A stretch of DNA of 64,000 bases from Isochrysis galbana (GCA_018136815.1 CM030943.1:2660303-2724302); one strand, 5' to 3'; counted from the first letter of the stretch, positions 10,707-21,654 are shown. Notes: generated by a model from the letters alone, not told the origin. Program-made: numbers and translations.

Positions 10707-11615
10707 GTCCGGACAACTCCTTCTCCTCTCTTATTTTGCGTAGCAAGGCGCGCACGGAATTCGTCTTGCCATGGGCATGGGGAGGCAATGCAGGCCTCAT
10801 GGATTACCGATTTTGTCAGCTCCGGCAAGAAGGATGCGCTGGCAAGGAGAATGCGTCCGGCTGGCGAGGGTTGTTACGGGCGCGGCGACCGCGCGCTCAA
10901 AACTGCATGACTTGCTGCGTGGCGACGCAAGGGCAAGCCAGCGACGCGCGCCCTCGGCAGCAACGTCCTCGTGAGTGACGAAAAGAACGGTGCTAGAGAA
11001 GCCTCGCGGCCATCCCCGGTGATCGACAACCTGTATATCCCTGTGCGACGAGCGCGCCGGCCCCGTGCTAGTCTGCATTCCGCCGCCGTTTGACGGCGAG
11101 TATCCCACCCGGCACCAAACGTAATGCGGGCGAGTACTGCGCTCAATTACGGACGCGCCGGCTTTGCGTGGACGCATGCATCGCCGAGGCTCTCTCGAGG
11201 TGTCCGCGTTGGACCTTGACAGGAGGGCATGGATCGCGGGTCGCGATCATTACTTGGGTTCTTCCACTGGGTTTGCTTCTTTATTTTTATGCGATACGTC
11301 CAGTCGCTGCTCCGTTGCAGACTGTGTCTATCGCATGCCCCGCTAGCTTGCGTGTTGTGGGCGTTACACGAATGACCAACGGGGCTGCGAGCGGCTTCAC
11401 ACAATCCGCGAATTTGTCGCGAACTCCCTTCACATCCCGTTCCCACATCCCATCGCCTCCAAGGCTTGCGTTTTGGTGTGCGTTCCAAGAATTGTCAGTA
11501 GTGCGACTGCAAGCTGCTCCATAGCCATATTTTTGTCTGAGTGAATGTGTTGTATTAAATTCATATAGCATATGCATAGCTCACAGATATAGCGCAAAAC
11601 CAAAGGCACAAGTCT
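10707..11615. other. Intergenic, no gene seen
   Basis: This stretch is 3' of the de-epoxidase gene. The open frames here have no recognisable motif, and the longest on the plus strand has no ATG start. 11530-11650 is AT-rich and could hold the transcript end. Confidence 0.4.
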
Positions 11616-11616
11616 G

Positions 11617-11910
11617 AAGCAAACTATGGTGTATAATAATCAATGTTATATCCTAGCCAACCCCACTAGCTAATTGGACATAACGTCTCAGTCCCGGAAT
11701 CCCGCCATGCCTAACGGCCTGACGGGCCAGGTGTCCGAGTGATATGGGGGGTAGGGGCACTGCCCCCTCCCCTCGATATTTGTCCTCCCCCCAGTGCACG
11801 CACCGACCCTGCGCACCCCAGCGCGTCCTCTCCTCGAGTCCACGCTGGGGGAAAACCCCTTTCGGGTAAAAGCAACGCAGGGGGGGGGGGGGGGCAAAGC
11901 AAACTATGGT
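11617..11910. mobile_element. Short interspersed insertion with 14-bp target-site duplication
   Basis: The 14-mer AAGCAAACTATGGT is present at 11617-11630 and again at 11897-11910, flanking a 266-bp segment. The insert has a 14-base G run at its right end and a TAGCTAATTGG string resembling a pol III A box near its left part. I found no clear B box. It behaves like a SINE or a short retroposed copy, and strand is uncertain. Confidence 0.6.
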
Positions 11911-11955
11911 CTATGGTGTTGCGGGTAGGGGGGGCGCAGCATGTCCGTTCCAATT

Positions 11956-13183
11956 TTAGTTAGGTCGTTGGCTCCTCTTCGCCGTTCGGATTCGCTCCGC
12001 CAGATGCCAGCGGGTGGAGTAGGCCGCCTTGGACACAAACGTGCCCGAGCCGCCCTCGAGCTTCATGCGTTCGCGATTGCCCTTGAGGAAAGTGAGGCCC
12101 ACTTTTCTGACCGCCTTGATGAGTGTGCTGAGAGTGATTTGCTTTGCTTGCGCCAGGCCGTCGGCTTCTACGACCAAGTGAGCCGCCACGTCTTGCAGGG
12201 CGTTGTAGAGCGACTTGCGGGAGGAGGCGCCTCGCTTGTTGATCTTCTCCTCTAGGGACTCGATTTTCACGCGGACTTTGATGTCCGTCTGATTGATGCG
12301 GAGTGTGGTGAACTCGCCGTAACGCTCTTGGAATTGCTGTTCGCAATCCTCATTTACGGCTATGTGCCATGGGCCTGTGATCGATCGAGCCCAGAAATCT
12401 GGTTCAGGGTCTACTCCTTCGAGCTCCAAGAGGAGCTCGACGATGGCTGCGTAGACGGTCGTGTCTTGGAAGGTGTAGTCGCCCTCTTGGTGGAAGGAGA
12501 GTTCGAGATTTGCGTCTGTATCTTGGATTTCTTGCTCTTCATCCGACTGGGGCTCCTGCGCGAGGTGTGACGTGTCGGGTGTCATTGCATGTGTCGTAGG
12601 CTCGTTCATCGGTGATGTGGCGATGTGCATTCGCTGCAGACCGCCCGCTGGGGGGGTCCCTTGTGTGCTGTGGTCAGGCTGGGGGCGTTGGTGTGGTCTG
12701 TTGTAATGCGTATCTGCTGTTGCATGTGCTTTGTGCCCATAAGGGCCACCCGGTCTCGGGCCGCGCCGCCGTGGCGGCGCGACCGTCACCAGGGTGGGTG
12801 AGGCCTCTGCCATGAGGCATGCCCAATGGGTTCGTCTGACTTCTGGTCTGGTGGGTGTCTGGTGTGGCCTGCAGTCTGCTGCCCTCCATGGGGGGAACCA
12901 GCATGGCTGCTGTGGGTGGTGTGGCCGGGGCCACGGGCCGTGTGGCGCGATGGGAGTCGCGCTCACCTGCTCGGCCTCTTCCGGGGGACGCGGTCGCTTC
13001 GCCTGCGACTGCTCCATGGGCACTGGCTGGGCGCCCGCGGCGGGGGGCCCGAANNNNNNNNNNNNNNNNNNNNNNNNNNNNNNNNNNNNNNNNNNNNNNN
13101 NNNNNNNNNNNNNNNNNNNNNNNNNNNNNNNNNNNNNNNNNNNNNNNNNNNNNGGAGAGGAGGGGAGCGCCGGCGCGCTCCAT
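11956..13183 (-). pseudogene. Retrotransposon gag-like fragment (interrupted by N gap)
   Basis: It starts at ATG 13183 with MERAGAPLL, runs into the 100-N gap (13054-13153), and is open again from the far side to the stop at 11956. The C-terminal half (LLLELEGVDPEPDFWARS, TGPWHIAV, LQDVAAHLVV, GLTFLKGN) is homologous to residues 250-420 of the 3042-6134 ORF. The match stops soon after LKGN and no zinc motifs, endonuclease or RT follow. This is a 3'-truncated copy. Whether the frame is continuous across the gap is unknown. Confidence 0.8.
13054..13153. other. Assembly gap (100 N)
   Basis: There are exactly 100 N, the usual placeholder for a gap of unknown size. Peptides called across it are unreliable. 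Confidence 0.99.
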
Positions 13184-13349
13184 GGCGACCAAGTATAAAC
13201 TTAGTTGTCGAATATCCGAATGAGGCAGGCATCCCATACCCCATACCCATACATCGCCACGGCCTCCCTTGGAGAGGGAGAGCTCCTCGCTGGAGAGCGC
13301 GCGCACCTGCCCCACCCGCCGCCCACCTGCCGATTTCCCACCTCTTTTG

Positions 13350-13545
13350 TCGCATTCGCGAATCGACGCTCGTTAGGCTTCTCTCTTCTCTTCCTCTTCG
13401 TTCGGTATTTATCGTTATAATCCCCGCCCGTCAGCGTCTCCGAAGTCGTCTCCTCAGCCGCGCCTGCCGCCGTCATGCCTCCCTCCTCATTGCCCTCAGG
13501 CCCTATGGGCCATTCCAATTCGTCACTCTTTCCAAATCCTAAGGA
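13350..13545 (+). repeat. 5' fragment of proline-rich gag-like element
   Basis: 13350-13425 is the reverse complement of a segment at 38222-38295 (CGGTATTTATCGTTATAAT core). 13426-13536 encodes PVSVSEVVSSAAP...SLPSGPMGHSNSS, the same peptide found on the minus strand at 24.5, 37.2 and 40.1 kb. Only this N-terminal piece is present here. Confidence 0.7.
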
Positions 13546-13659
13546 ACCACCTTTCAAGGTTACAGTGGTAATAGTTGTCTATGGCTGCTAGCTGGTCCAA
13601 AGTACAAAGTAAAGTACAAGGTACAAAGTACACTCGCTGCTGCGAGCGGCTGGGGGGAG

Positions 13660-14527
13660 AAGTTGGCGGGAAACCACGGGGGGGGGGGGGGGGGGGGGGG
13701 GGGAAGGGGGGCCCCCCCGCGGGGGGAAGCGCGAGATGAGGTGGGGGAGAGAAGAAGAAGAGGGGGGTGGAGATTGAGAGTAAACCGTGGAGATGAAGTG
13801 AAGAGAGAGAGAGGGAGGGGGAGGGAGAGAGAGGGGAGAGCGCGCCGGGAGGGAGAGAGTAGGGAGAGGGGAGGGGGGGGGGCGAGGAGAAGGCTAGGAG
13901 GGGAGAGGGGCCCCCCGTGAACGGAAAGAAGAGGAAGGATAAGAGAGAAGACGGAGGGAGCTAAAAGCTGGCGGGATCTCTGTGAGGTGAGAGAGATCGG
14001 AGCGAGGAGAGAAACAACCTCTGGAGAGAAGGGAAAGCTGAGAGAGAAGTTTCAGAAGAGAGAGAGAGAAGAGAGAGAGGGGAGATGAGGGGGGGAGAGA
14101 GCTGGAGAGAGCGAGAGAGGGAGGAGAGAGAGAGAGGGAGGAGAAGGGGGGAGAGAGAGGAAGAAGGGGCCCCCCAATCTTCTTCTTCTTCATTGAGAGG
14201 GCTCCCATCGTTGAGAGGGAGAGAGTAGATAGAGAGGGAAGGGGGGAGAGAGAAGAGGGGGGGGGAAGGGAGAGAAGAGGAGGACGGGGGCCCCCAATTA
14301 TGTTTCTTCTTGATGGAGAGGACTCCCAATATTAAGACGGAGAGAGGGCGGAGAGAGAGAGAGAGGAGAGAGAGACAGGGAGGTAGGAGGTAGAAAAAGA
14401 GAGAGATGGCGGAGAGAGGGACAAAAGAGAGAGGAGAGAGAGAGGGAGTTAGAGAGGAAAAGAGAGGGAGGTAGAGAGGGAGAGAGAGGGGGGGGGGGGA
14501 GAGAGAGAGAGAGGTAGAGAGAGAGAG

Positions 14528-14564
<37 letters not shown>

Positions 14565-14584
14565 CGGGGAGGGAGGGAGGGAGA

Positions 14585-14617
<33 letters not shown>

Positions 14618-14672
14618 CGAGAGAGAGAAGAGAGAGAAGAGAGAGGTATAGAGAGAAGAGAGAGAGAGGCCC
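13660..14672. repeat. GA-rich low-complexity block with 26-base G run
   Basis: The block starts with a run of 26 G (13678-13703), followed by about 970 bases of (GA)n, GGGA and GAGAGG. Two short islands near 14175-14225 and 14288-14335 carry GGGGCCCCC(C)AAT and similar A/T-rich words, so they look like an imperfect duplication about 112 bp apart. No gene is present; long ORFs on either strand are compositional. Confidence 0.85.
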
Positions 14673-15056
14673 CCCCCCCCCCACTCCTCTCCTGGATTTT
14701 GTCCGTCTGTCCGTCTGTCCGAGCTCGCTTCCCTTCTCCCCCAGCTCTCCTCCCGCTCCCTCCGTCCCCTTCCCGTCCTCGCCCTCACCCTTCTCCTCTC
14801 CCGCTTCCACTCCCAGTCCCTTCCACGCCCCTCCCTCCCTCCCCCTACCTCCCTCCCCCCCTCCCCTCCCCATCTATCTCCTCTTTCACTCCCTCCCTTT
14901 CTCCCTCCCTCCCTTTCTCCCTCCCTCCCTCCCTCCCTCCCTCCCTAATTCTTCCTCCGTCCCTCCCCTTCTCTCTTCCTCACCCTCTCCCCCACACACT
15001 GCTCTCTCTTCCTCTCCCCCCTCTCCACGCTCCCCATATCGCCCACTCGGAGACTC
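14673..15056. repeat. CT-rich low-complexity block upstream of the PHD-finger gene
   Basis: The plus strand switches abruptly from purine to pyrimidine at a 14-base C run near 14671-14684 and stays CT-rich up to the ATG at 15057. It may act as the pyrimidine-rich promoter or leader of that gene; this is inference. Confidence 0.8.
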
Positions 15057-18000
15057 ATGGCCCAAGAGCCGCAAACCTCTCCCTGCGGCCCCACCGCACA
15101 GCCACCGCGTGCAGAGAAGGAGCAGTTTCCCCCTTCCCTTCCCGTTGCAAGCACTGGGAGAGGGCGAGCGACAGCTTCGACCCTCTTCTCTCTTGCGGCC
15201 GACACTCTTCCTTATTTTCCCTTTCCTTCCACGCCACCTGCCTCTCTCTCTCAAGCCGTCGAGCTCTCTCGCTCCCCTCCCTCTCTTTCCCTCCCATCCA
15301 TTTCCTGCAAGACGCCTCTGGACTTTTCCAATTCACCGTCCGATCCCCACTCGGTTGAGCCCAGGCTTCCAGCACTCTCACCCCCCCCCTCGCCGCCGAC
15401 CTCAGCTCCTCAGCCCCTGCCGCCTCAGCCCAGCCCCTTCCTCTCATCATGTGAGGTCGAGGTGGAGGCCGTCGTCCACCGTGCGCCAAAGCGTTGGGCG
15501 TGCCAGCGGCCCGGCTGCACCTCACATCAGCCGTTCAGCCATGTTCTATGCGTGCTCTGCTCGACACCACGCGAAGGCGGCTGGTCGTGCGCGCTTTGCA
15601 CTTCGATCAACGAGTCCAGGTTCACCAAGTGCCAGCAGTGCCGCCAGGGGTTGAGGCCACCGCGACCACGCGGCACTGTCAGCAAGCGGCGATTACCGCC
15701 TCAAGCGCCGACCTCACCCGTGCCTTCACGGAAGATCCCGGCGAATCACGACGGAGCGAGCGTGGGGGCTGATCCTTTGATAGACTGCGGAGGTGGAACC
15801 GCACAGCAGTCGCGCTCGCGCTCAGCATACGAACAGCTGCGAGATGCCAACGTTGCACAGAATCAGCGCGAGCTTCGTCGCTTGCTCGGGTTTGACGGGC
15901 AGCAGCAGTCACCGCTGGCCAAGCGGCGACCGAATGCCACACCGCTCGCCGGCTGGCGACGCGCCGCTCCGCCGCCAAAGACGAAGCGCAAGCTGCGCCC
16001 ACAGGGTTTGCGCACGCGCAAGCGCGAGCACTATGCACTCCGCTTCAACGCGCACTTTGCTCGCGAGCTTCCGATTGCATTATTCGGCGCTGCAGAGGAT
16101 GTGTTGCTTAGCTGGGCAAACGAGACGCCCACGCCAAACGGCGGCACGTCTAGAGATGGCGACAATGCTGGGAACGTAGATGTGTGCGAACACAGCTCGA
16201 GCGACACATGTGTGCTTGCTCGCTTGGCGGTCGAGCGGTGCTGGGAGCTTCTGACGGGTGAAGAGGTGCAGGACAATGAGCAGTGCACGCTGAGGTGTGG
16301 ACAGGCGGCCCGCGAGGCACCTTGGGCTATCGCCTTTGCGTGGCTCGTCGTGCCTGCCGCCAGCCACGGAGAAGACCTACCGGCAGAGGTGAGGTGCGTT
16401 GGCGTCGCGCTTTATCGGTTCTTCGGCGCGCATCCAGGCGAGTGTGTGCTGGCCGATGTGATCCCTAGCCGGACCGAGGGGCCCGAGGCGGGCGCGGCGG
16501 TGTGCGCCGCGCTTGCGGCGTACGTCTTTCGCCTCACAGCCGTGCATGACATCACCACCTGTGTAATCGAGGTGCCCCCGGCAGGAGCGCGCGCGCCATG
16601 GTGGAGTTTCACCTCAGATTCGTGGTGGGCGGACGACTTTTGCCATTTCGACCTCTCTGGTGACGAACAGGAGCGGCCCATGCACTACTTGGACGGCGCT
16701 GACAGCAGTGATGCAAGGCTTGCGAGCCGGGTGGCACTTGCCGCTGAGCTCTACCTGTGCTGCGAGGAGGCCCGCGAGCACATGCGCGGGCGTGGGCACA
16801 GACGCATGGCCCCCGAGGGCGACGTGCGGTCGTCTGAGCTGCATGCCGCGGCCGCCGCCTCGCGGGCAGCAGTGGCGGAGCTTGACGCAATGAGTCGACT
16901 GCCGTTTGTGCCGTGGGACAAGTCGAGGCGCACACTGCTTCCGGACCAGCCCGTCATGTTGATTGGCGAGCTGATCGGCCTCTTCGACACGCTTTCATGC
17001 CGTCATCTCCCGTGCTACGTCAAGGAGGAGAGGAAAAAATTGCCTGACTCCGAGTACAGTTCAGCTGTGGCGAGTGCGTTGGCCCGGAAGCTTCCTGCCA
17101 GGATGACCATCAGGAATTTCCATTTCTTCGAATGCCTCGACCCCGAGGCGAGCCGTAAGGAATGCCGGCGTCAGCTGGCCTTTGAGAAGGAAGGGCTCCC
17201 CGCCTTTTGTCTCGAGCACAGCACCACCACGCGGGCCGCGCAGCGAGAGCTAGCACTCCTCTCTGGCATTCCCGTCGATGAGGACGGGCATGCATTCAGC
17301 CTGAAACACCACTGGTATACACTCGCTGTCCGCGTGGGCACACCGCAGTGGGCAACTCACCTGCGTGAGCAGCGCACTGCGACCACGTTGGGGGATGTGC
17401 TTGCACACTGGCACCGTTCGGACGAGTGGCTCGTGCAAGGACTCAACCTGAGCCCCGTGCTCATCGTCGAGCGCGCACTGCGCTTCTGCCACCGCCGCCG
17501 TGCGCAGCAGGAGGCCGAGGCGCGGCCGCCGCTCCTGTTGGCGCCGCCTCCCGAGCCCGTGGCTGACGACGCCATCTTCTTCGTGGAAAGCTTCGGCGGC
17601 TCTGCCCCACTCGCCAGGGAATACCTACGACAGATGCGGGCGGAGGAGCTGGACAGCGGCGTCTGGGACGAGGAGCCGAACGATGAAGACGGTAAGCGGC
17701 TGTTTGTGCAGGTGGTCGACTGGACGGGCACCTCTGGCCACGAGGTGACTCAGCGCTCGATGAGCCGCACGCAGCTCGACGAGTTGGGCAGGGAGAATCT
17801 GCTGCGCGAAGACTGGCTTAACGTTGATCTGAACAACATCGCCGAAATGCTTCGCCTCAGCCCACCTCGGCGCATCGGCGGGGGACGGCGCGAGCGTGTC
17901 ATCGACCAGGTACGACTAGCAGCGCGTGCCCACGCTGCCCAAATTTACAAGCACCTTCTCACCTCGTGCCTGCATCCTGGCGCGACCAGATCCACTTTGC

Positions 18001-18821
18001 TTTCGATTGCCGCACATTCTCGTTGATGGCGCGCAATATACACGGGCGGTATATCGACAGCCACTTCATGGGCGAGTCGCATGAGGCTTACGAGGCCAAC
18101 ATACGCTTCTTCCACGCGGTGGCGTTTTGCTTCCTCATGCAGTTTCGCAATCCACAGGTGCCGCGCTGTCAGACCGCGCTGTGGCACGGGTGCGCGCAAA
18201 CAGCAGTTGAGCTCGGGGGCACCCGCGCCACCTCTGCATACGCAGGTCATCATCACGTGGGAGAACCCAGATGCAACTATGAGGTATCACCCTCTGATGC
18301 GTCTGCTAGAGCGGCCCCAGCAAGCCGGCGGGCTCGGGCTGTTGCGGGTCGAGCTCGACATGTGCCGCTTCAGCAGTCGGAAGCCGCTGAAGCCGACCCA
18401 TTTCTGGGTTCCGCGGGAGTGGAGCTCCGACTTTTACGACGAGAGCATGCACCCGCGGTTCAAGTGTAACCACAGTGTGGGCTCTCACGAGCAGGTGAGG
18501 GGTCACACGGGGATGAGACGTCGCAATGTGTGCGCATACCCGCCCAACCTGGCCTCCCTGGTGGTGGCTCGCTCGTTGATGACGATTCGCGACCGGCGCG
18601 CACAGATCGGCACTGATGGAAGCTTCCTCTGCTGCGTCGTATGCGGTCAGATGGGCCGATTGGTTTGGTGCGACTTTTGTCCACGAGCGTATCACCTTGA
18701 GTGCATGGCCGAGACAGAGAGAGAGCGGTACGGGGAAGGAGAGAGAGAGTCCTTTGAATGTGAGATCTGCGTGATCATGCCCTTTCATATGCTCCAAAAC
18801 GGAAACGGTGGAGAGGCTTGA
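15057..18821 (+). CDS. Multidomain protein: RanBP2 zinc finger, GNAT-like region, methyltransferase-like region, PHD finger
   Basis: Proposed exons: 15057-17909, 17990-18157, 18246-18821 (about 1198 aa); introns of 80 and 88 nt are GT-AG and in phase. A further in-frame 111-nt intron at 18495-18605 is possible. Near residues 175-197 is a RanBP2-type finger (WSCALCTSINESRFTKCQQC), preceded by another Cys-rich stretch. Residues about 445-505 (VRCVGVALYRFFGAHP onward) resemble the core strands of a GNAT acetyltransferase. Residues about 952-1060 have FDCRTFS, then WENP and later LDMC..F...KPTHFW, an order seen in C5-methyltransferase-like SAM enzymes (catalytic Cys, ENP motif). Residues about 1135-1190 are a PHD finger (CVVCG...LVWCDFC..AYHLECM...CEIC). 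This points to chromatin reading or modification. RanBP2 and PHD assignments are firm, the enzyme domains tentative. Pro/Ser-rich N-terminus; CT tract precedes the ATG. Confidence 0.8.
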
Positions 18822-19535
18822 GAGCTTCGAGGTATATCTCTGTGTGGGGTTGGGTTGGTGGCGCGAAGAAGGCCGATGGATTGCCTGGGCCATCCCCGCA
18901 AACCACATCTTTCTTATATTGTACTCCTATGGAAGATTCAGAGAGCATTTGTGCGCAGTTATTCATTGCTGCCGTCCATGGGACTGTCGTTCGTTCGTTC
19001 GTCCGTCGGTACAAGACACTCTACTACTACAAAACTTTTAAAAAATTGAAGTCGATTAGGATTCGGAAGCACGGTCGCTCGGGTAAAAGGCACAAAGGCA
19101 CGCAATGTCGAGCTCAATCTTTAAATTCAACCATGGGGACGTTCGACGGCTCGCACCAAGTCTGTCGCATATTCGATGGGAACGCGAATCCTTCTTTCCA
19201 CCCGGGATAGACGGTGGGGTCAGCCCAAAGAGGGGGTGGCCCAATGGGGGCATGGGAGGCACCATAGGTGACCTCACATGGCCCCCCCTCAGCCCAAGGG
19301 GGGTGAGGGGAATCAACAAGGGAGACGAGGATCATATGGACTCGATTGCGTCTCAGTACTCGATTGGGAAGCCATAGGCCTCTCCACATGGGCCCCCCAC
19401 ACCTTGCTGGCAACAAGGGCGAATGGACGAATGTAGGACCCTGGGCCGGTGACTCGTGGCTTGCCTGCAAGGAGGGAACATAGAAACGCAAACAACTTCT
19501 CAAACAAAAAGGTCGATCGCGGATGCGACAGAAGT
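18822..19535. other. Intergenic, no gene seen
   Basis: This is 3' flank of the PHD-finger gene. It includes a short run of TTCG repeats near 18985-19000 (GTTCGTTCGTTCG) and A-rich sequence near 19030. No convincing coding feature is present. The stretch just before 19535 flanks a truncated retrotransposon. Confidence 0.4.
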
Positions 19536-19537
19536 AG

Positions 19538-20190
19538 AGCCCAACGTCTCTTCTGTTACCAGGTAGACAGACCACATCCCTCCTCGGGATACCTTGGTAT
19601 CCTGGCGTGGAGATATATCCTCACGGACTTTTACAATATTCAGTACGGCAACGCGGACGGTAGGTCCGTTAGTTAGGTCAATCTTAAAAGCGATACTTAC
19701 GAGATACAGGCCTTATTCTTTCAAAGGCTAAAAAAACAACGCGAGAACATGGGGCTACACGCCCCGAGCAACAAACATATCAGGAAAATGATAGGCCCCC
19801 TGTACACTATAGACAAGGATTTCAACCTAGGAACGTCAGAGGACCTCTTGCAGGCGGCGAGCGGCCTGGACATACGGAACATCACCTAGGTTAGCTAAAT
19901 CTCTTAATATGAACCTCAGCGGAAATCAATAAAGATCTTACGTTATACAAATGAGGGAAGCCCGAGTCGAAACCAGACCATGTGACGAGCCACAGTCTCC
20001 CGCCCCCTTCTGTCCAGCTCCCGGCCGAAGCAGCGCGCGCGGCCTCCCTGGAACCAGCTTCTCCGCTACAGAGAGAACTGGGGAAGGGGGAGGGGGTTGT
20101 TAGGGGTAAAGGTTGGGTAGTAGGGAGGTACATAAGCACACTGCCGCAAGCCGCACGTGTAGCGGGGATTTTTAAGAAGATTTTTTTAAC
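19538..20190 (+). mobile_element. 5'-truncated retrotransposon tail (same family as 46724-49185)
   Basis: 19538-19890 matches the last ~370 bp of the ORF at 47159-48877 (RLFCYQVDRPHPSSGYLGIL, LAWRYILTDFY, LHAPSNKHI, DFNLGTSEDLLQA). Small deletions and a TAG after GRSVS break the reading frame. 19890-20190 is the matching 3' UTR, ending in GTAGCGGGGATTTTTAAGAAG and a T run. It is a dead copy. Confidence 0.9.
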
Positions 20191-20228
20191 AACATTACTA
20201 TAGTACCAATAAAGAGCCCGAAATGCAC

Positions 20229-20282
20229 TACTACTATGTAACATAGTAGTACCGGTGCGCTACTACTATGTAACATAGTAGC
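20229..20282. repeat. Two tandem near-perfect palindromes
   Basis: 20229-20251 is TACTACTATGT-A-ACATAGTAGTA, a perfect 11-bp stem with a single central base. 20261-20282 repeats it with a 9-bp perfect stem. A related string occurs near 55715-55730. They lie between the retrotransposon tail and the piggyBac-like ORF. Confidence 0.85.
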
Positions 20283-20330
20283 AATTTTCCACTACTAGGT
20301 TCGACTATAGTAGACCAAATCTCAACCTAT

Positions 20331-21464
20331 TCACAGCCTTAACCCTAGTACGTGCTTATAAATGGAATTTATGGCATCGGGAGTCGGCTTAGACGGGCCA
20401 GAGGCTGACATATTTGCTGCTGGGCGCCACGCCTGACCAAACGCAACGCAAAGTAAGTTTGTGAGCTCGCGCCGCTTCCTGTGCATGTCCCAGCCGACAG
20501 CCCCGCGCTCCAACTCGTTTGCTTCATTGCTGCCATCCGCGAACGCGCCGTGCCTATTGAGCCACTGAAACTGCTTGAATGTCAGGGCGGCGAACAGCTG
20601 CGCGTCGAACAGCGATGAGTTCCTGTCCCATAGACGATGTGCGGAAAGCTCGGGCTTGAGCTGGGCTACCCGCAGCCGTGCTGCCACCCACAGATCGAAG
20701 TGCTCCGGGCGAAGGACAGTCTGCATCTTCAGCATCGAACGCTCGATGCCGTTGCCTTTCCAGTCAGGGTTGGCAGCCCGCCAGGCGCGCGCGTGCTGCT
20801 TGGTGTAAGAACACCACCGCAGCTTGAACTCCTGCGGGATCCGTGTGTGCATGAAGTCATGGGGGAGGGAGTGCTCGTGCAGGGCTAGGTCCGTGGGGCC
20901 GGGGATTGGTCCGCGGAAAGGGGGCAGCGCGCGCGCGATGGGGCCCGCGGCCCAATGGCAGTCCGCCTCGAGAGCTTCCGCAGGAAAGCGGTCCACGTCG
21001 CTCCACCCGTCCTCCGGCTCATCGTACTCGTCCGCCCACTCGCAGTCCGTGATGCTTCTCTTCCCCTTCCGCTTCGCGACGCTGCTCGGCCTCCTGGAGT
21101 GGCGTGGGCCTTCGAGCACCGTGATGTTGCGGTCCATCACCTTGGGTTGGTTGTTGGGCGGCTGGTACTCAATGACGTACTTCAAGACGCTCTTCCCCCC
21201 TGTCCTGCCGACCTTCTCGACTCTCACTTCAGACGGAGTCAGGTCTCGAATGGGGCCGGACTGCGAGGCGTGAATTGCTGCAAGGGGAGGGGCTCTCTCT
21301 GTGCTGCCAATGGCGTCGGTGGTCCTCATGCTGGCAGGATAGAGCGGAGGGGGAGGGGGAGGGGTGGGGGGCAGCGCGCGTTCACGGCAGACAGCGCAGG
21401 GAGGAGGGAGGCTCCCGCCAGCGCTTTCGTGGCAACGTTCTCCCGCGCTTCGAAAAGCAAGCAT
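20331..21464 (-). CDS. PiggyBac-like transposase N-terminal fragment (377 aa), DDE region absent
   Basis: The protein has a Pro-rich N-terminus, an acidic linker, then FRGPIPGPTDLALHEHSLP and HDFMHTRIPQEFKLRW, KGNGIERSMLKMQ, RPEHFDLWVAARL, and LWDRNSSLFDAQLFAALTF followed by KQFQWLNRHGAF. This order resembles the start of the piggyBac transposase domain (F.G..PGP, P.DFF, YW......F....MS..RF), where the catalytic Asp-containing part should follow. Instead the protein ends after about 85 more residues with no DDE motif. It could be a domesticated or truncated copy, or the first exon of a longer gene. The family call is from remembered motif order and is moderate. Pieces of the T-tailed retrotransposon lie on both sides (19.5-20.2 and 21.65-21.99 kb). 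Confidence 0.5.
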   Translation of the reverse strand: MLAFRSAGERCHESAGGSLPPPCAVCRERALPPTPPPPPPLYPASMRTTDAIGSTERAPPLAAIHASQSGPIRDLTPSEVRVEKVGRTGGKSVLKYVIEYQPPNNQPKVMDRNITVLEGPRHSRRPSSVAKRKGKRSITDCEWADEYDEPEDGWSDVDRFPAEALEADCHWAAGPIARALPPFRGPIPGPTDLALHEHSLPHDFMHTRIPQEFKLRWCSYTKQHARAWRAANPDWKGNGIERSMLKMQTVLRPEHFDLWVAARLRVAQLKPELSAHRLWDRNSSLFDAQLFAALTFKQFQWLNRHGAFADGSNEANELERGAVGWDMHRKRRELTNLLCVAFGQAWRPAANMSASGPSKPTPDAINSIYKHVLGLRL

Positions 21465-21654
21465 ATTTGACGAATTTGTGCTGGGGACTTGTACCCAAGC
21501 CCGCGGGGGGTTCCTGTGGTGTTCCCCATGGTCCCTAGGGCCCTCCCAACGGCCCTAGGGGCTCCAAATATAGCCATATGTACTCTATTCCTTGACACCG
21601 TCCTCCTGGAGGACTAGGCATGTACTAGGGTTAATAGTTTAGGTTTAGGCAAGA

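Noticed and set aside
11090-11524. 144-aa plus-strand frame downstream of the de-epoxidase gene
   Set aside because: It has no ATG start, no recognisable domain, and overlaps equally long frames on the other strand.
13961-14873. Open frames of 190-275 aa on the minus strand
   Set aside because: They are compositional (CT on that strand), with all-Ser/Leu/Pro peptides.
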